Source: Paraniabella defluvii (GTDB lineage: Bacteria > Bacteroidota > Bacteroidia > Chitinophagales > Chitinophagaceae). Taken from it: a stretch of DNA of 64,000 nucleotides. The translations under genes were made by a program, and so were the position numbers. The stretch covers positions 372,001 through 436,000 of the forward strand of contig CP079215.1 in NCBI GenBank assembly GCA_019316985.1. The letters are read 5' to 3'. The notes beneath the pieces were generated by a model. That model worked only from the letters and a program-made list of their open reading frames with translations. It was not told the origin of the DNA and made no database searches. Positions 41,753 through 49,646 of this stretch are shown piece by piece (positions within the stretch are counted from its first letter, which is position 1; every line of letters starts with the position of its first letter).

Positions 41753-41787
41753 GCCAAACACTGCCTTTCAAAGCCAAAGGGTGCAAT
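41753..41787 (+). repeat. GCCA array, site E
   Basis: GCCA at 41753, GCCT at 41763, GCCA at 41773 and GCAA at 41783: the 10-bp phase is kept, with the AACACT spacer between the first two. Located between the VOC terminator and the HTH genes. Confidence 0.6.
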
Positions 41788-41839
41788 CTTCCGCAACCCT
41801 GCAACAAGCCTTAATATCTTCGACTTCCACAGAAAAAAT

Positions 41840-42159
41840 ATGCAAACTATGGAAGTTATCGCAATAGCAAAATCCGCATTGGACGGAATGACGAATGATA
41901 TAAAAGAGCTTTTGGAACTGACCGAAAACGCTACCCGTAAATATGACCCGATTTTCAAAGGGGAAAAGTGGCTCGACAATCAGGAGGTTTGTTTGATGAT
42001 GAACATTACCAAACGGACTTTGCAGACCTATAAAGACAAGGGTTTACTGCCTTATTCCAAACTGAACCGCAAGAATATTATAAACTCTCGGACGTACAGG
42101 CTTTGCTCGAAGCTGGCGAACCGTACAATACAAATGACAATGGATTTACTGACGAATGA
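41840..42159 (+). CDS. Helix-turn-helix protein 1 (excisionase/MerR-like)
   Basis: About 106 residues. Helical N-terminus, then the winged-helix pattern GEKWLDNQEVCLMMNITKRT followed by LQTYKDKGLLPYSKLNRK, and LSDVQALLEAGEP after a frame change near 42075. These are DNA-binding proteins common near the regulatory end of Bacteroidota ICEs, some acting in excision. Start at the second or third codon is equally possible. Confidence 0.65.
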
Positions 42160-42433
42160 CACCGAAGAAATCGTAGCCTATCAGGAAATGATAACACGGT
42201 TACGAAACCGTATTGAGGATATACTGAAAAACTACCGTCCTGTAATGAATGGCGAAATCTATTTATCGGGCGAAGATGTATGCAGGCTGTTACATATCAG
42301 CAAACGCACTCTCCAGCAATACCGTGATGACAATATCCTGCCGTTTATTCAGGTTGGCGGTAAAATAATCTACAAGGAAAGTGATATTCTGACTATATTG
42401 GAGCAAAATTATATAACCAATAAAACGCATTGA
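42140..42433 (+). CDS. Helix-turn-helix protein 2 (excisionase/MerR-like)
   Basis: 97 residues, overlapping the previous gene by 20 bases. Same plan: a helical start (EIVAYQEMITRLRNRIEDIL) and GEIYLSGEDVCRLLHISKRT, LQQYRDDNILPFIQVGGKI, YKESDILTILEQ. It is a diverged paralogue of its neighbour, so the two may work as a pair on one site. Confidence 0.7.
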   Translation: MDLLTNDTEEIVAYQEMITRLRNRIEDILKNYRPVMNGEIYLSGEDVCRLLHISKRTLQQYRDDNILPFIQVGGKIIYKESDILTILEQNYITNKTH

Positions 42434-42450
42434 TTGTAATTAATTTCATT

Positions 42451-42488
42451 CCGATTATGTTTCAATCGGAACTACTTTAGTATATTTG
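42451..42488 (+). promoter_or_regulatory. Promoter with upstream inverted repeat for the folded leader
   Basis: TATATTTG (42481-42488) fits the Bacteroidota -7 box; TTTC 17 bases upstream is a weak -33. CCGATT/AATCGG (42451-42469) overlaps the -33 area and could be an operator. Transcription would start near 42495 and run into the folded element. Confidence 0.45.
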
Positions 42489-42534
42489 TATTTGAAAATA
42501 TAGACATTATTTAAAGTGTTTTTGCTTTAAAACT

Positions 42535-42650
42535 CGGTACTAAAAACTGGTAATTTTTCGTAACCCCGAGGCAATAAGTAAGAACGCTCACGCAATAGGC
42601 GTGGGCGTCCGCTTATTCGGGGTTCAGGGCGTACCAGTGCCTTAGTATCG
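42535..42650 (+). ncRNA. Nested three-stem element, possible structured RNA or leader
   Basis: Three stems lie inside one another. Outer: 42535-42552 with 42632-42650 (15 pairs, one internal loop). Middle: AACCCCGA and ATAAG at 42562-42578 with CTTAT and TCGGGGTT at 42612-42624 (13 pairs, one bulge). Inner: 42584-42593 with 42599-42608 (10 pairs including one G-U, five-base loop). The order closes as one long rod. It precedes the receiver-like gene and follows a promoter. A hairpin in transferred single-stranded DNA is an alternative. I know no family that matches. Confidence 0.55.
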
Positions 42651-42714
42651 GTAAGTGTGATTGCCTACGCTCTTTTTTGGGTAGGTTCCACTAACAAAAG
42701 AAAAATTATCAGTT

Positions 42715-43101
42715 ATGGACACAGGAAACAAACCCCACAAAAACAGTATTGCATTTATCAATGATAAAAGCCCTCTAATTGACATTATCTGCAATGACCT
42801 TACTGCTTCAGGAATTGAGATACTGTTCCGTTCGGAGAACATTCAGGACGGTTTAACTCAATTATCTGCTTTGACCGAACTCCCCAAAGCAATTATTATT
42901 GACCTCAACTTTGAGGATAAGAATGTGCTGGCACAAGTTCGGGAACTAAAGGCTAAATATCCAAGCATCAGATTAATTGGCTACGGAGATATTGATGATA
43001 CAGATGAAACGGTACAGGCTCTTACGGAAATAGGAATAAAAAGCTATCTGCCTATTGGTAGCGATGCAGACGATTTTAAAAGAGTTATCGAGAAAGTATA
43101 A
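42715..43101 (+). CDS. Stand-alone receiver-like (CheY-fold) protein
   Basis: Intact, 128 residues. IAFINDKSPLIDIICNDL, PKAIIIDLNFED (the aspartate of the phosphorylation position) and IRLIGYGDIDD, then IGIKSYLPIGSD with the conserved lysine-like position, follow the receiver fold. Only one acidic residue is clear at the first site and the usual Thr/Ser is not obvious, so it may be a pseudo-receiver. No output domain. It follows the folded element and is likely controlled by it. Confidence 0.6.
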   Translation: MDTGNKPHKNSIAFINDKSPLIDIICNDLTASGIEILFRSENIQDGLTQLSALTELPKAIIIDLNFEDKNVLAQVRELKAKYPSIRLIGYGDIDDTDETVQALTEIGIKSYLPIGSDADDFKRVIEKV

Positions 43102-43134
43102 AATATCTGTCCTTAATAAAGCGACGTTCTTTTG

Positions 43135-43169
43135 CTTCTTTTCTTTGGTCGCAACGGAAAGAAAAGAAG
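43135..43169. terminator. Long hairpin between convergent genes
   Basis: CTTCTTTTCTTT pairs with AAAGAAAAGAAG around an 11-base loop. It separates the receiver-like gene (+) from the PRTRC operon (-) and could end either transcript. The rest of the gap up to 43315 shows only a short ACCGA/CGGT hairpin. Confidence 0.5.
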
Positions 43170-43315
43170 TCCAAACAAGCACAACCTGTTTGATGAAATG
43201 TAGGGCAATGGGGTTGTGTAGAGATACATTTTGGCAAAGTGGTTGTACCAATTTAAACGCAAAAATGCGTTTCCGACCGAAGCGAGGAATTGCATTTTGC
43301 CCGATTTTTCGGACT

Positions 43316-44120
43316 TTAACCGACTTTTATCGGTTGGGTACGGTAGTCTTTCAGATTGTGGAAAAATCCCTGTATTCCGTCATTCCGTAGCGAAATAAAT
43401 CCCAAAGTAAGGAACAACCCATTTGAGCCAATGAACTATTGATAAATAAATCCTGCTTTTGCAATGCTTCGGCAAGTGAACAACTTGGCGTGTCGTCCTG
43501 TTCTTCGGATTGCTTCAGCAATTCTCCAAATTCTTCGGTAACAAATGGCAGACTTGCCACCGCTTCGTATTTTTGCGTATCGGGTTGTTTAATCTCTCCG
43601 ATAGTAGATAGTAAGACTTGACCTGTGTTCCTGTTGTTCCCAAAGTCCAACCAATATTTTGGGGTATCTCGGTAATTTTACGGTTGCCCAATACGTTCAA
43701 AATTTCAGCAACTCCAAAACGTGCCTGTACGTTATCCACGCAAGTAATGGTAATGGTTGCCTGTGCTTCTTCGGGTATCATTCCGAAATTATCCCTTTCA
43801 AATTTTCGGCTTTCGGCTTTCCAATTTGTACCGATACAACGGTTTACACGATTGATTAAAGCAACGGATTTGTACAATCCTGTTTCGCTTTCAAAAAACC
43901 GCTGTCTGCCTAAATTGGCGGTCGTGATAATATCATCGTCCCACAACCTTACGGAAAGTCCTGCGTGTTCCAAAGCCGTCAAACTTTCATTTGTCTCTAA
44001 CAAGGCTGTCAGAACTTTTGAGCCTGTGCCACCTGCTCCGATAAGGTTTACCGTAATCGGGTTAGTTGGGTTTAACAGATAGTTATCTGTGAAATGTACT
44101 TTTGTTTTTTCGCTGTTCAT
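43316..44120 (-). CDS. PRTRC ThiF-family (E1-like) protein
   Basis: About 268 residues. The Rossmann ATP-binding loop VNLIGAGGTGSKVLTALL, the WDDDIITTANLGRQRF motif (acidic residue and the N-x-x-R-Q pair that bind ATP) and TITCVDNVQARFG are those of E1/ThiF/MoeB adenylating enzymes. The C-terminal part holds SSLAQMGCSLLWDLFRYG. Frames change near 43610 and 43370; the restored end is TQPIKVG. It overlaps protein B by four bases. It would activate a ubiquitin-like protein by adenylation. Confidence 0.8.
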
Positions 44121-44838
44121 CGGAATAGATTTTTAAGGGTTTTATTATTCTTTTTAATGCTTCTGTGGGAAAGGGTTTATCTGTATTAACGAGGTCTTTC
44201 CAAAGGCTTACAATGTTTCGTTTTGTCAAATTACTGCATAATGAATGACTGAAATAGGAATTGAAAAAATAGTGTTCCCACGCCTGTATAAATTCCTCAA
44301 CCGAAGCCGAATTTTTAATGTCAATACTGACTGTCCCCATACATACGTTGCCCTTTTCGTAGATGTTGAAAAATGGGGCGTAATGCAAAGGCGTTTTTTC
44401 GGTTGGTCGCCTGTTGTTTGCCAAAGCAAATACGGAAAGACTGCTTTTACTCGCTAACCAAAGCATTGCAGGAACTTGTGCCGTTCCGTTGGGTATGCCC
44501 AAATCGTCCACGAAATAAAGTTGCTGTTTCTTTGCTTTGGTGTGCCATAGCACTGTGCCGTTGTCGCTCGGATTGATATGCAGGATATTTGTAGGCAAAA
44601 TTCCCTTTGGTTTTAAAAATGCCGTGTTCTTATCTTCATCGGTCTGTAAACACTTCGACAAAATATTGGCTTCTCTTACGGTCAAGGGGTGGGCGTTGAT
44701 TGGGTTGCCGTCCTTATCCATATCGAAATGCTCTACATAGGTTTCTTTGTCCGTGCCTTTGTTTTGGTAAAAAACCAATGCCGATTTTGGAAAATAAAGC
44801 GTTCCGAAATTTGCGGTTATGTCAGTTAAATTGTTCAT
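44117..44838 (-). CDS. PRTRC protein B (Prok-E2_D, E2-like)
   Basis: About 240 residues. The central block TPLHYAPFFNIYEKGNVCMG resembles the ubiquitin-conjugating enzyme core: an Asn (N158) and, eight residues on, a Cys (C166), as in the HPN...C motif of E2 enzymes. Before it is VPAMLWLASKSSLSVFAL. One A is lost near 44150, changing the end to NNKTLKNLFR. It overlaps the ThiF gene and the 387-residue gene. It would accept the ubiquitin-like protein from ThiF. Confidence 0.8.
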
Positions 44839-45997
44839 TCTTCTGTTGTTTTATAGTTTCGCAATAGTATTTTGAGGTCGTCCAATAGGTCAAACAAACG
44901 GTTTTCAAAATCAAGGTTTCCTGCTGTTATTTTCTTGCCGTCAAAGACTTTGGTAATACTTGGTTCTTCCAATGCTCCCAACTCGTTAAAGTCTGAATTG
45001 ATGCTTTCAACAAGGCTATCAAATAACCAACCTTTGGTATCTGCCACGAATGAAATGTACCTTTCCATTCCAACGTATTCGATACTGTCGTCATCGTATG
45101 GGTCTTGTTCGGGCATTGGTGCATTTCTGAAAATACTTGCGTTCGGGTATTCCGTGTATAGGGCAAAGGCATTACACGCAATATGCCAACATTCTTTGTC
45201 GAATGTATCAAGGCTTTTAAATTGGCTCAAACGCTGTTCAAATGCTTCTAAATTAGTACGGTCAGATATTTCCAATTCTATTTTGTCGCCAATCATTTCG
45301 GATTGTTCAATCTCTTTTTGTTGCACTCGCTTTCTTCTGCTTCTCCGTATTCTGCCCAATCCTTATACATCTCATACAACTCATACAGATAGGTGTTTTC
45401 GTCCCTGTAATATGGTATTCGGGCAAAATGGTATAAGTAACTGCATACTGATAAAAGTAGCTTTGCCGATTGCTTTCGCTGTTTGTCCTGCAACATTCTG
45501 AAAAGCGGTACAACGGGAATATAGAAAAGCGTTGTATTGGTTTTAAACCGTTCGTCAGTTACAAAATAGGTTTTCCTGCTGTCCTGTACCAATTTAAAAC
45601 CGTCCCAATTTATATTTGTCCGCTTCTGTTGGGTGTTCATATCCCACATAGCCAATACAATATTGTAGGGAAAGGCGTAATCCTGTCGGGTCTGCATAGG
45701 CTCAATGCTGTAATGCTCGGCAAGTCTGGAAAGGGAATTATAAAAATCCCTTTCCGTTTTCTGACAAGCCTGTACGGATTGTGCCGTTTTCAGTTTAGGC
45801 AGAAACGTACACTTTAAAAAACCATTGGTAGCATTGCTATCGGTACGGATTTCCGTTTGTCTTTCCGGACTTGGTCTGCGTCTTTTGGTCTTTGCATCCA
45901 TTGGGCGAACTCGCCTAACTGTTGGTGCAACTGTCGTTGCCGTTGCTGTTCGGGAATGCTGATTGTTCCCGCTATTTTGTTGCGTTGCATAGTTCAT
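44835..45997 (-). CDS. 387-residue PRTRC-cassette protein, mostly helical
   Basis: Joined across a frame change at the A5 run near 45325. The N-terminus is Thr/Arg-rich and disordered (NSGNNQHSRTATATTVAPTV), then helices (KTERDFYNSLSRLAEHYSIE, KQRKQSAKLLLSVCSYLYHF) and an acidic second half (DPYDDDSIEYVGMERYISFV). It sits between the E2-like and ubiquitin-like genes in a tight operon. It may correspond to the helical partner seen with these cassettes (PRTRC F-like), but I cannot confirm this. Confidence 0.55.
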
Positions 45998-46015
45998 TGT
46001 TTTTACGGTTTTAAA

Positions 46016-46234
46016 TTATCCTTTCGTACCCATTACGCTCTCAAAACGATATTCAACTGCATCGTCTTTTATCTTCGGTGCTGATACCTTTGCGGTAGTC
46101 AGTATCGGGTACATATTGGCGTAATAATTCATTACAGCTTCCACGCTCCACCGTGCTTCGGGGTCGGTTAGTCTGATGTCCTGTCCTTTATCTTTGAGTA
46201 TAAAAACTCTCGGTAATACTGTTGCTAATAACAT
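46016..46234 (-). CDS. PRTRC protein C (Prok_Ub, ubiquitin-like)
   Basis: Intact, 72 residues, the length of ubiquitin. Starts with LATVLPRVFILKDKGQDIRL and ends in VEYRFESVMGTKG; the final glycine is what a conjugated ubiquitin-like modifier needs. The family is the PRTRC C/Prok_Ub beta-grasp protein. With ThiF and protein B in the same operon it forms an E1-E2-Ub set. No deconjugating JAB peptidase is visible nearby. Confidence 0.8.
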   Translation of the reverse strand: MLLATVLPRVFILKDKGQDIRLTDPEARWSVEAVMNYYANMYPILTTAKVSAPKIKDDAVEYRFESVMGTKG

Positions 46235-46251
46235 AACTTTTGATTTTTGGG

Positions 46252-46855
46252 TTAATACTGTTCTGCTTCGTCTGTTTCTTCAATGGGGTAATCTGCTGTA
46301 ACTTCTTCCGCTTGTGTCGGTGCTTCTTCTGTTGCTCCCATTGTTACGAATAGGTCGGGTGTAGCGAACTTTGCAGATAGTGAAGATTTGCGTTTGCGTA
46401 TCTCGTCCGCTTTTTCGGGAAACTCGGTAATGTCGGGTACTTTTATCCACGCTTCACGGAATTTGCCCTCTTTTTCCAACTCGTCCGCCTTTGCCATACC
46501 GTCTTTGTACTTCTTGTCTTTGGCTTCTTTTTCCTTTTGAGTTTCTCGGCTTTCTGCTTTTCCGCTTCGGATTGTAGTTTGACTATTTCCATTTGCTTCA
46601 TAAAGGCTTCCATATCTACCATTACGCCCGAAATAGTCTGAACAGGTTTTTAATCTGCTCGAAAAATCCTCGTCAAACTCCTGCGGTGTGGCGTTGAATG
46701 TCAAAGGGGAATGAGATTTTTGCACCATCTCTGCATTGCTCATTGTTGAGCAATACAGTTACAATTAGGTTGTTTTCCGTGCCTTTGGTTATTGTCAGTT
46801 GTAAATTGCCTGTAAAATCCAACTGTGCTATCTGATTGAAAAAATTTGTGTTCAT
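46252..46855 (-). CDS. PRTRC protein E (frameshifted)
   Basis: About 200 residues. The N-terminus (NTNFFNQIAQLDFTGNLQLT) and the PLTFNATPQEFDEDF block are typical of PRTRC E. The second half is a charged coiled coil (KEKEAKDKKYKDGMAKADEL) and an acidic end. Frames change near 46705, 46650 and 46555. Function unknown. Confidence 0.7.
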
Positions 46856-46879
46856 TGTTCTGAAATTTTAATGTGTTCG

Positions 46880-47218
46880 TTAATTCCTTATTTCTGCTAT
46901 CTCGTCTATCCTGCCATAAATGAAACTGCGTAGGCTCGTTTTGTCGGGTGCATTGTATTCGTGCCAACTTCCGTACTGCTTCACTATATAGGTTTTTAGA
47001 ATATCCTCAAAACCAAACCGATAACCCATTAGCGGAATAGCTGTGCGGAAAAAACCATTGTAGTTTACTTCTCTTGCAATCCAATTTTTATCGGCTCGGC
47101 TCAACTTCTCGCCCTTGTTCAGTTTTTCCCTTAATTGGTAAACCTTTGCGGTTTTCAGCGTTTCCAATTCGGGTATCTCGTGGCTGATAAATTTTGTTGC
47201 TATTGCTTTCGTTTCCAT
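46880..47218 (-). CDS. Unknown protein of the PRTRC/SSB operon
   Basis: Intact, 112 residues, no signal peptide. Charged helical start (EIPELETLKTAKVYQLREKL) followed by NWIAREVNYNGFFRTAIPLM and WHEYNAPDKTSLRSFIYGRI. No family recognised; the gap to protein E is short, so it is co-transcribed. Confidence 0.55.
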   Translation of the reverse strand: METKAIATKFISHEIPELETLKTAKVYQLREKLNKGEKLSRADKNWIAREVNYNGFFRTAIPLMGYRFGFEDILKTYIVKQYGSWHEYNAPDKTSLRSFIYGRIDEIAEIRN

Positions 47219-47244
47219 TGTAACTGCTTTTAAATGTTATGCGT

Positions 47245-47439
47245 TTATTCTTTGGTATAAACTCCGTTTACATAGTAGCCAAATGACTTTTCCCAAAGGC
47301 GTACTAAACCATCTGTGTCTATATAGAAATACTCTGTACGATTGCAGTAAATAATAAATATGCTTTCGTCTTTGTGTTTCTGTTCAAGGCTCTGTGCCTT
47401 TGCCAACTTTTTCGCTTCTTCTATTGTTGTCGCTTTCAT
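47245..47439 (-). CDS. Small unknown protein of the PRTRC/SSB operon
   Basis: 64 residues: a helix (TIEEAKKLAKAQSLEQKHKD) and two or three beta strands (ESIFIIYCNRTEYFYIDTDG). Clean start and 26-base gap to the next gene. No family recognised. Confidence 0.5.
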   Translation of the reverse strand: MKATTIEEAKKLAKAQSLEQKHKDESIFIIYCNRTEYFYIDTDGLVRLWEKSFGYYVNGVYTKE

Positions 47440-47457
47440 ATCGCTTGTTTTTAAAAG

Positions 47458-47485
47458 GCTACCACCGATTAAGGCGGTAGCCTGT
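47458..47485 (-). terminator. Hairpin after the DUF932 gene
   Basis: AGGCTACCRCC pairs with GGYGGTAGCCT around a six-base loop; on the minus strand it is followed by TTTTAAAAA. It may attenuate transcription between the DUF932 gene and the PRTRC genes. Confidence 0.5.
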
Positions 47486-47491
47486 TGTTAT

Positions 47492-48563
47492 TTAATTAAG
47501 GTTTAGGATTTCCGCACCGTCCAAAGCAAAGGCGGTACAGTATTCAAATGCCTTTTGCGATTTCAGTTGAGCCGTTCCACCCATTACGATACTCTGTAAT
47601 TTGGCTTCGTTGTCCTTGTAATTACGAACATTCTGAAAGTAGCCTGTAACCGCATTGTACGCTCCGAACAGTGTTCCTTTGTAGTGTCCATTTGCTGTGT
47701 GTCGCTCATCATTGCGTAGCCAAATGCGTCATCTACGGTGTTTTTGAACACGGTGGAAACTTCATCTTCCGCACCTTTTTTGAGTAAATCAAGGGTTTCT
47801 TTATTTGGGCAAAGTGCCAACTGTATCAACTTTTTAACTTCTCGGTCTGATACTCTGACCTTTGCCCAATCGTTGAAAATGCCCTGTAATTGGTCGCTCA
47901 ACGTGTTGGCTAATCCCATAATCTTGTGGGCGTTCTCGATACGTTGTTTTGCTCCCGAAGTATGTTTGATACGCACTACATTTGTCATATTCCGCAAACT
48001 TGCGTTTAAGGTATTTTGGCATACGATACGGATAGGCGTAAACGCTGCGGTAATACTTCCGCTTCCGTCGTGGCTGTGGTTAGGAAGATGTATTTTTCTG
48101 TAACATCATCGCCATTACCTACACGGATATAGTCAGGCAATTTGGCTGTGATAAAAATGCGCTCTCCCTTGCCCAATGCTCCTGCGGTTTCGTATAAAAT
48201 ACCGTCCCCACCGCCTACGATAGCATCAAAGAAATTGAACGCTTCACGGTTTTGTACGATATGGTAATCTTTCCCGACTACGCCCAATACTGCATTATTA
48301 TCGGTGCGAATGTTGGCGAAATAGTTAGGTACTTCCAATTCGGTACTGCCTAACTCAATACCCTGTGCAGTTTCAATAAATCCCGAACCTTTGGTAAATA
48401 GTGGGGATTTTACAACTTCGTAATCTAACCCTGCGTGTTTGATTGCTTCCTCGCTTGTCGGATATTGCTCTACGAGTTGCCCCAAACCGTGCCACGCTTT
48501 TTGCTGTACTGTAAAGAAACTGTACTTTCCTGTTCTCTCGTTGAAATTTAGATTGTGTGCCAT
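47492..48563 (-). CDS. DUF932 (plasmid/phage-type) protein
   Basis: About 357 residues. The N-terminal QQKAWHGLGQLVEQYPTSEE block, GVVGKDYHIVQNREAFNFFD and GKGERIFITAKLPDYIRV are hallmarks of DUF932 proteins, which occur on plasmids, phages and ICEs. Frames change near 48020 and 47675; the restored end is GAEILNLN. The role is unknown; it lies between ssb and the PRTRC genes. Confidence 0.8.
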
Positions 48564-48608
48564 TTTGATAAAATTTTGATGTTTAAAAAATTGATTGAAT
48601 ACTTATTT

Positions 48609-49001
48609 TTAGAATGGTAGGTCGTCCTCTGTTCCCTCTGCTGTAAATCCGTTGTTTTCATATTGTGCAGTAGCCAGTACGGTTTCGGCTCTGTTTCCTC
48701 CGCCGTGCAATTTGATTTGTGAGGTATGGAAATTCAAACCTGCTCTCGCTTCTCCGTCTTTGCCTGTCCACGCTCTTGTGCTTACACGTCCTGTGAGTTC
48801 TACCAAAGTGCCTTTTGTCAGTAGCCTTGCCACGTTTGCACTAATCCAATAGGCACAATCGAAGTAAGCCGTTTGCTCTACCCATTCGCCCTGTCTGTTT
48901 TTGTAGCCGTCATTTACCGCTACGGAAAAGTTTACTACCTGTTTTTCGTTCGACAATGTGCTTACTTCCGCATTTCTTGTCAGTCTGCCTGTGATGTTCA
49001 T
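48609..49001 (-). CDS. ssb: Single-stranded DNA-binding protein
   Basis: Intact, 130 residues. OB-fold with GRLTRNAEVSTLSNEKQVVN, TAYFDCAYWISANVARLLTK and GTLVELTGRVSTRAW. The C-terminal acidic tip (EGTEDDLPF) is the partner-binding tail. It likely coats ICE DNA during transfer or replication. Confidence 0.9.
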   Translation of the reverse strand: MNITGRLTRNAEVSTLSNEKQVVNFSVAVNDGYKNRQGEWVEQTAYFDCAYWISANVARLLTKGTLVELTGRVSTRAWTGKDGEARAGLNFHTSQIKLHGGGNRAETVLATAQYENNGFTAEGTEDDLPF

Positions 49002-49052
49002 TTTTTCTGATTTTTAGTGATTGATATTTGATTTAATTTTTTTGATTTATTC

Positions 49053-49087
49053 GGTAATGAGAGGAGGTGCTGTTTCGTTTCATTACC
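49053..49087. promoter_or_regulatory. Inverted repeat upstream of ssb
   Basis: GGTAATGA pairs with TCATTACC across 19 bases, 52 bases before the ssb start. Possibly an operator for the ssb-PRTRC operon. Confidence 0.35.
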
Positions 49088-49124
49088 ATTTTCAATGCTT
49101 ATAATTTTCATAACTGACATTTTT

Positions 49125-49394
49125 TTATTCGTCCAAAGAGCCGGAGTATGCTATGTTTCGTTTCACGAGCATTAAAGGTTCGTGTTTAGGCGACACAAGG
49201 TTTTGGAAAACAAATACTACCCAACGGGTGGAGATTTTTTCCAAACTTGCTTGACCTTTTGGCGGCGTTAAGAACACGGAAATACCTTTGCTCTTGAAAT
49301 GGGACAATAGTGCATACAGGCTTCTTTGAATAAAAAAATGTGGAAGCCGAGAAAATTGCATTAGAAGATGGTCTGTCTTGAATTGAAATAACAC
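49125..49394 (-). CDS. Possible small protein, 89 residues
   Basis: An open frame with an ATG, without recognisable domain (SHFKSKGISVFLTPPKGQAS, RWVVFVFQNLVSPKHEP). It is the only sizeable frame between int and ssb. It may be real or chance. The rest of the gap (49395-49593) holds a GTGGCT/AGCCAC hairpin (49436-49452) and nothing else I can identify. Confidence 0.3.
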   Translation of the reverse strand: MLFQFKTDHLLMQFSRLPHFFIQRSLYALLSHFKSKGISVFLTPPKGQASLEKISTRWVVFVFQNLVSPKHEPLMLVKRNIAYSGSLDE

Positions 49395-49593
49395 TTCTAT
49401 TTCCCTTAATTGATAAATGTTTTTTTTTAGTTAGGTGGCTTCCAAAGCCACGCTGATAGGGATTTTAAAAATGTCGAAAAGTGGAATGAGCGGAGGGACG
49501 TTTTTCAAATTTCTGTTTCAGATATAGCCGAAAGCTCTTTTACTGCGGGGATTAGAAAGGGTGGTAAATGTGCTTTGGGTATAAAAATTGAGG

Positions 49594-49628
49594 CAAAAAA
49601 AAACAGAGCCGTTAAGCTCTGTTCAAAA
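49594..49628 (-). terminator. Integrase terminator
   Basis: GAACAGAGC pairs with GCTCTGTTT around a short loop, followed on the minus strand by a T9-T10 run. Confidence 0.85.
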
Positions 49629-49646
49629 AAATGTTTATGAATTTAA

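Noticed and set aside
42580..42610. Simple terminator at the inner stem of the folded element
   Set aside because: The inner stem is enclosed by two longer stems and is not followed by a T tract.
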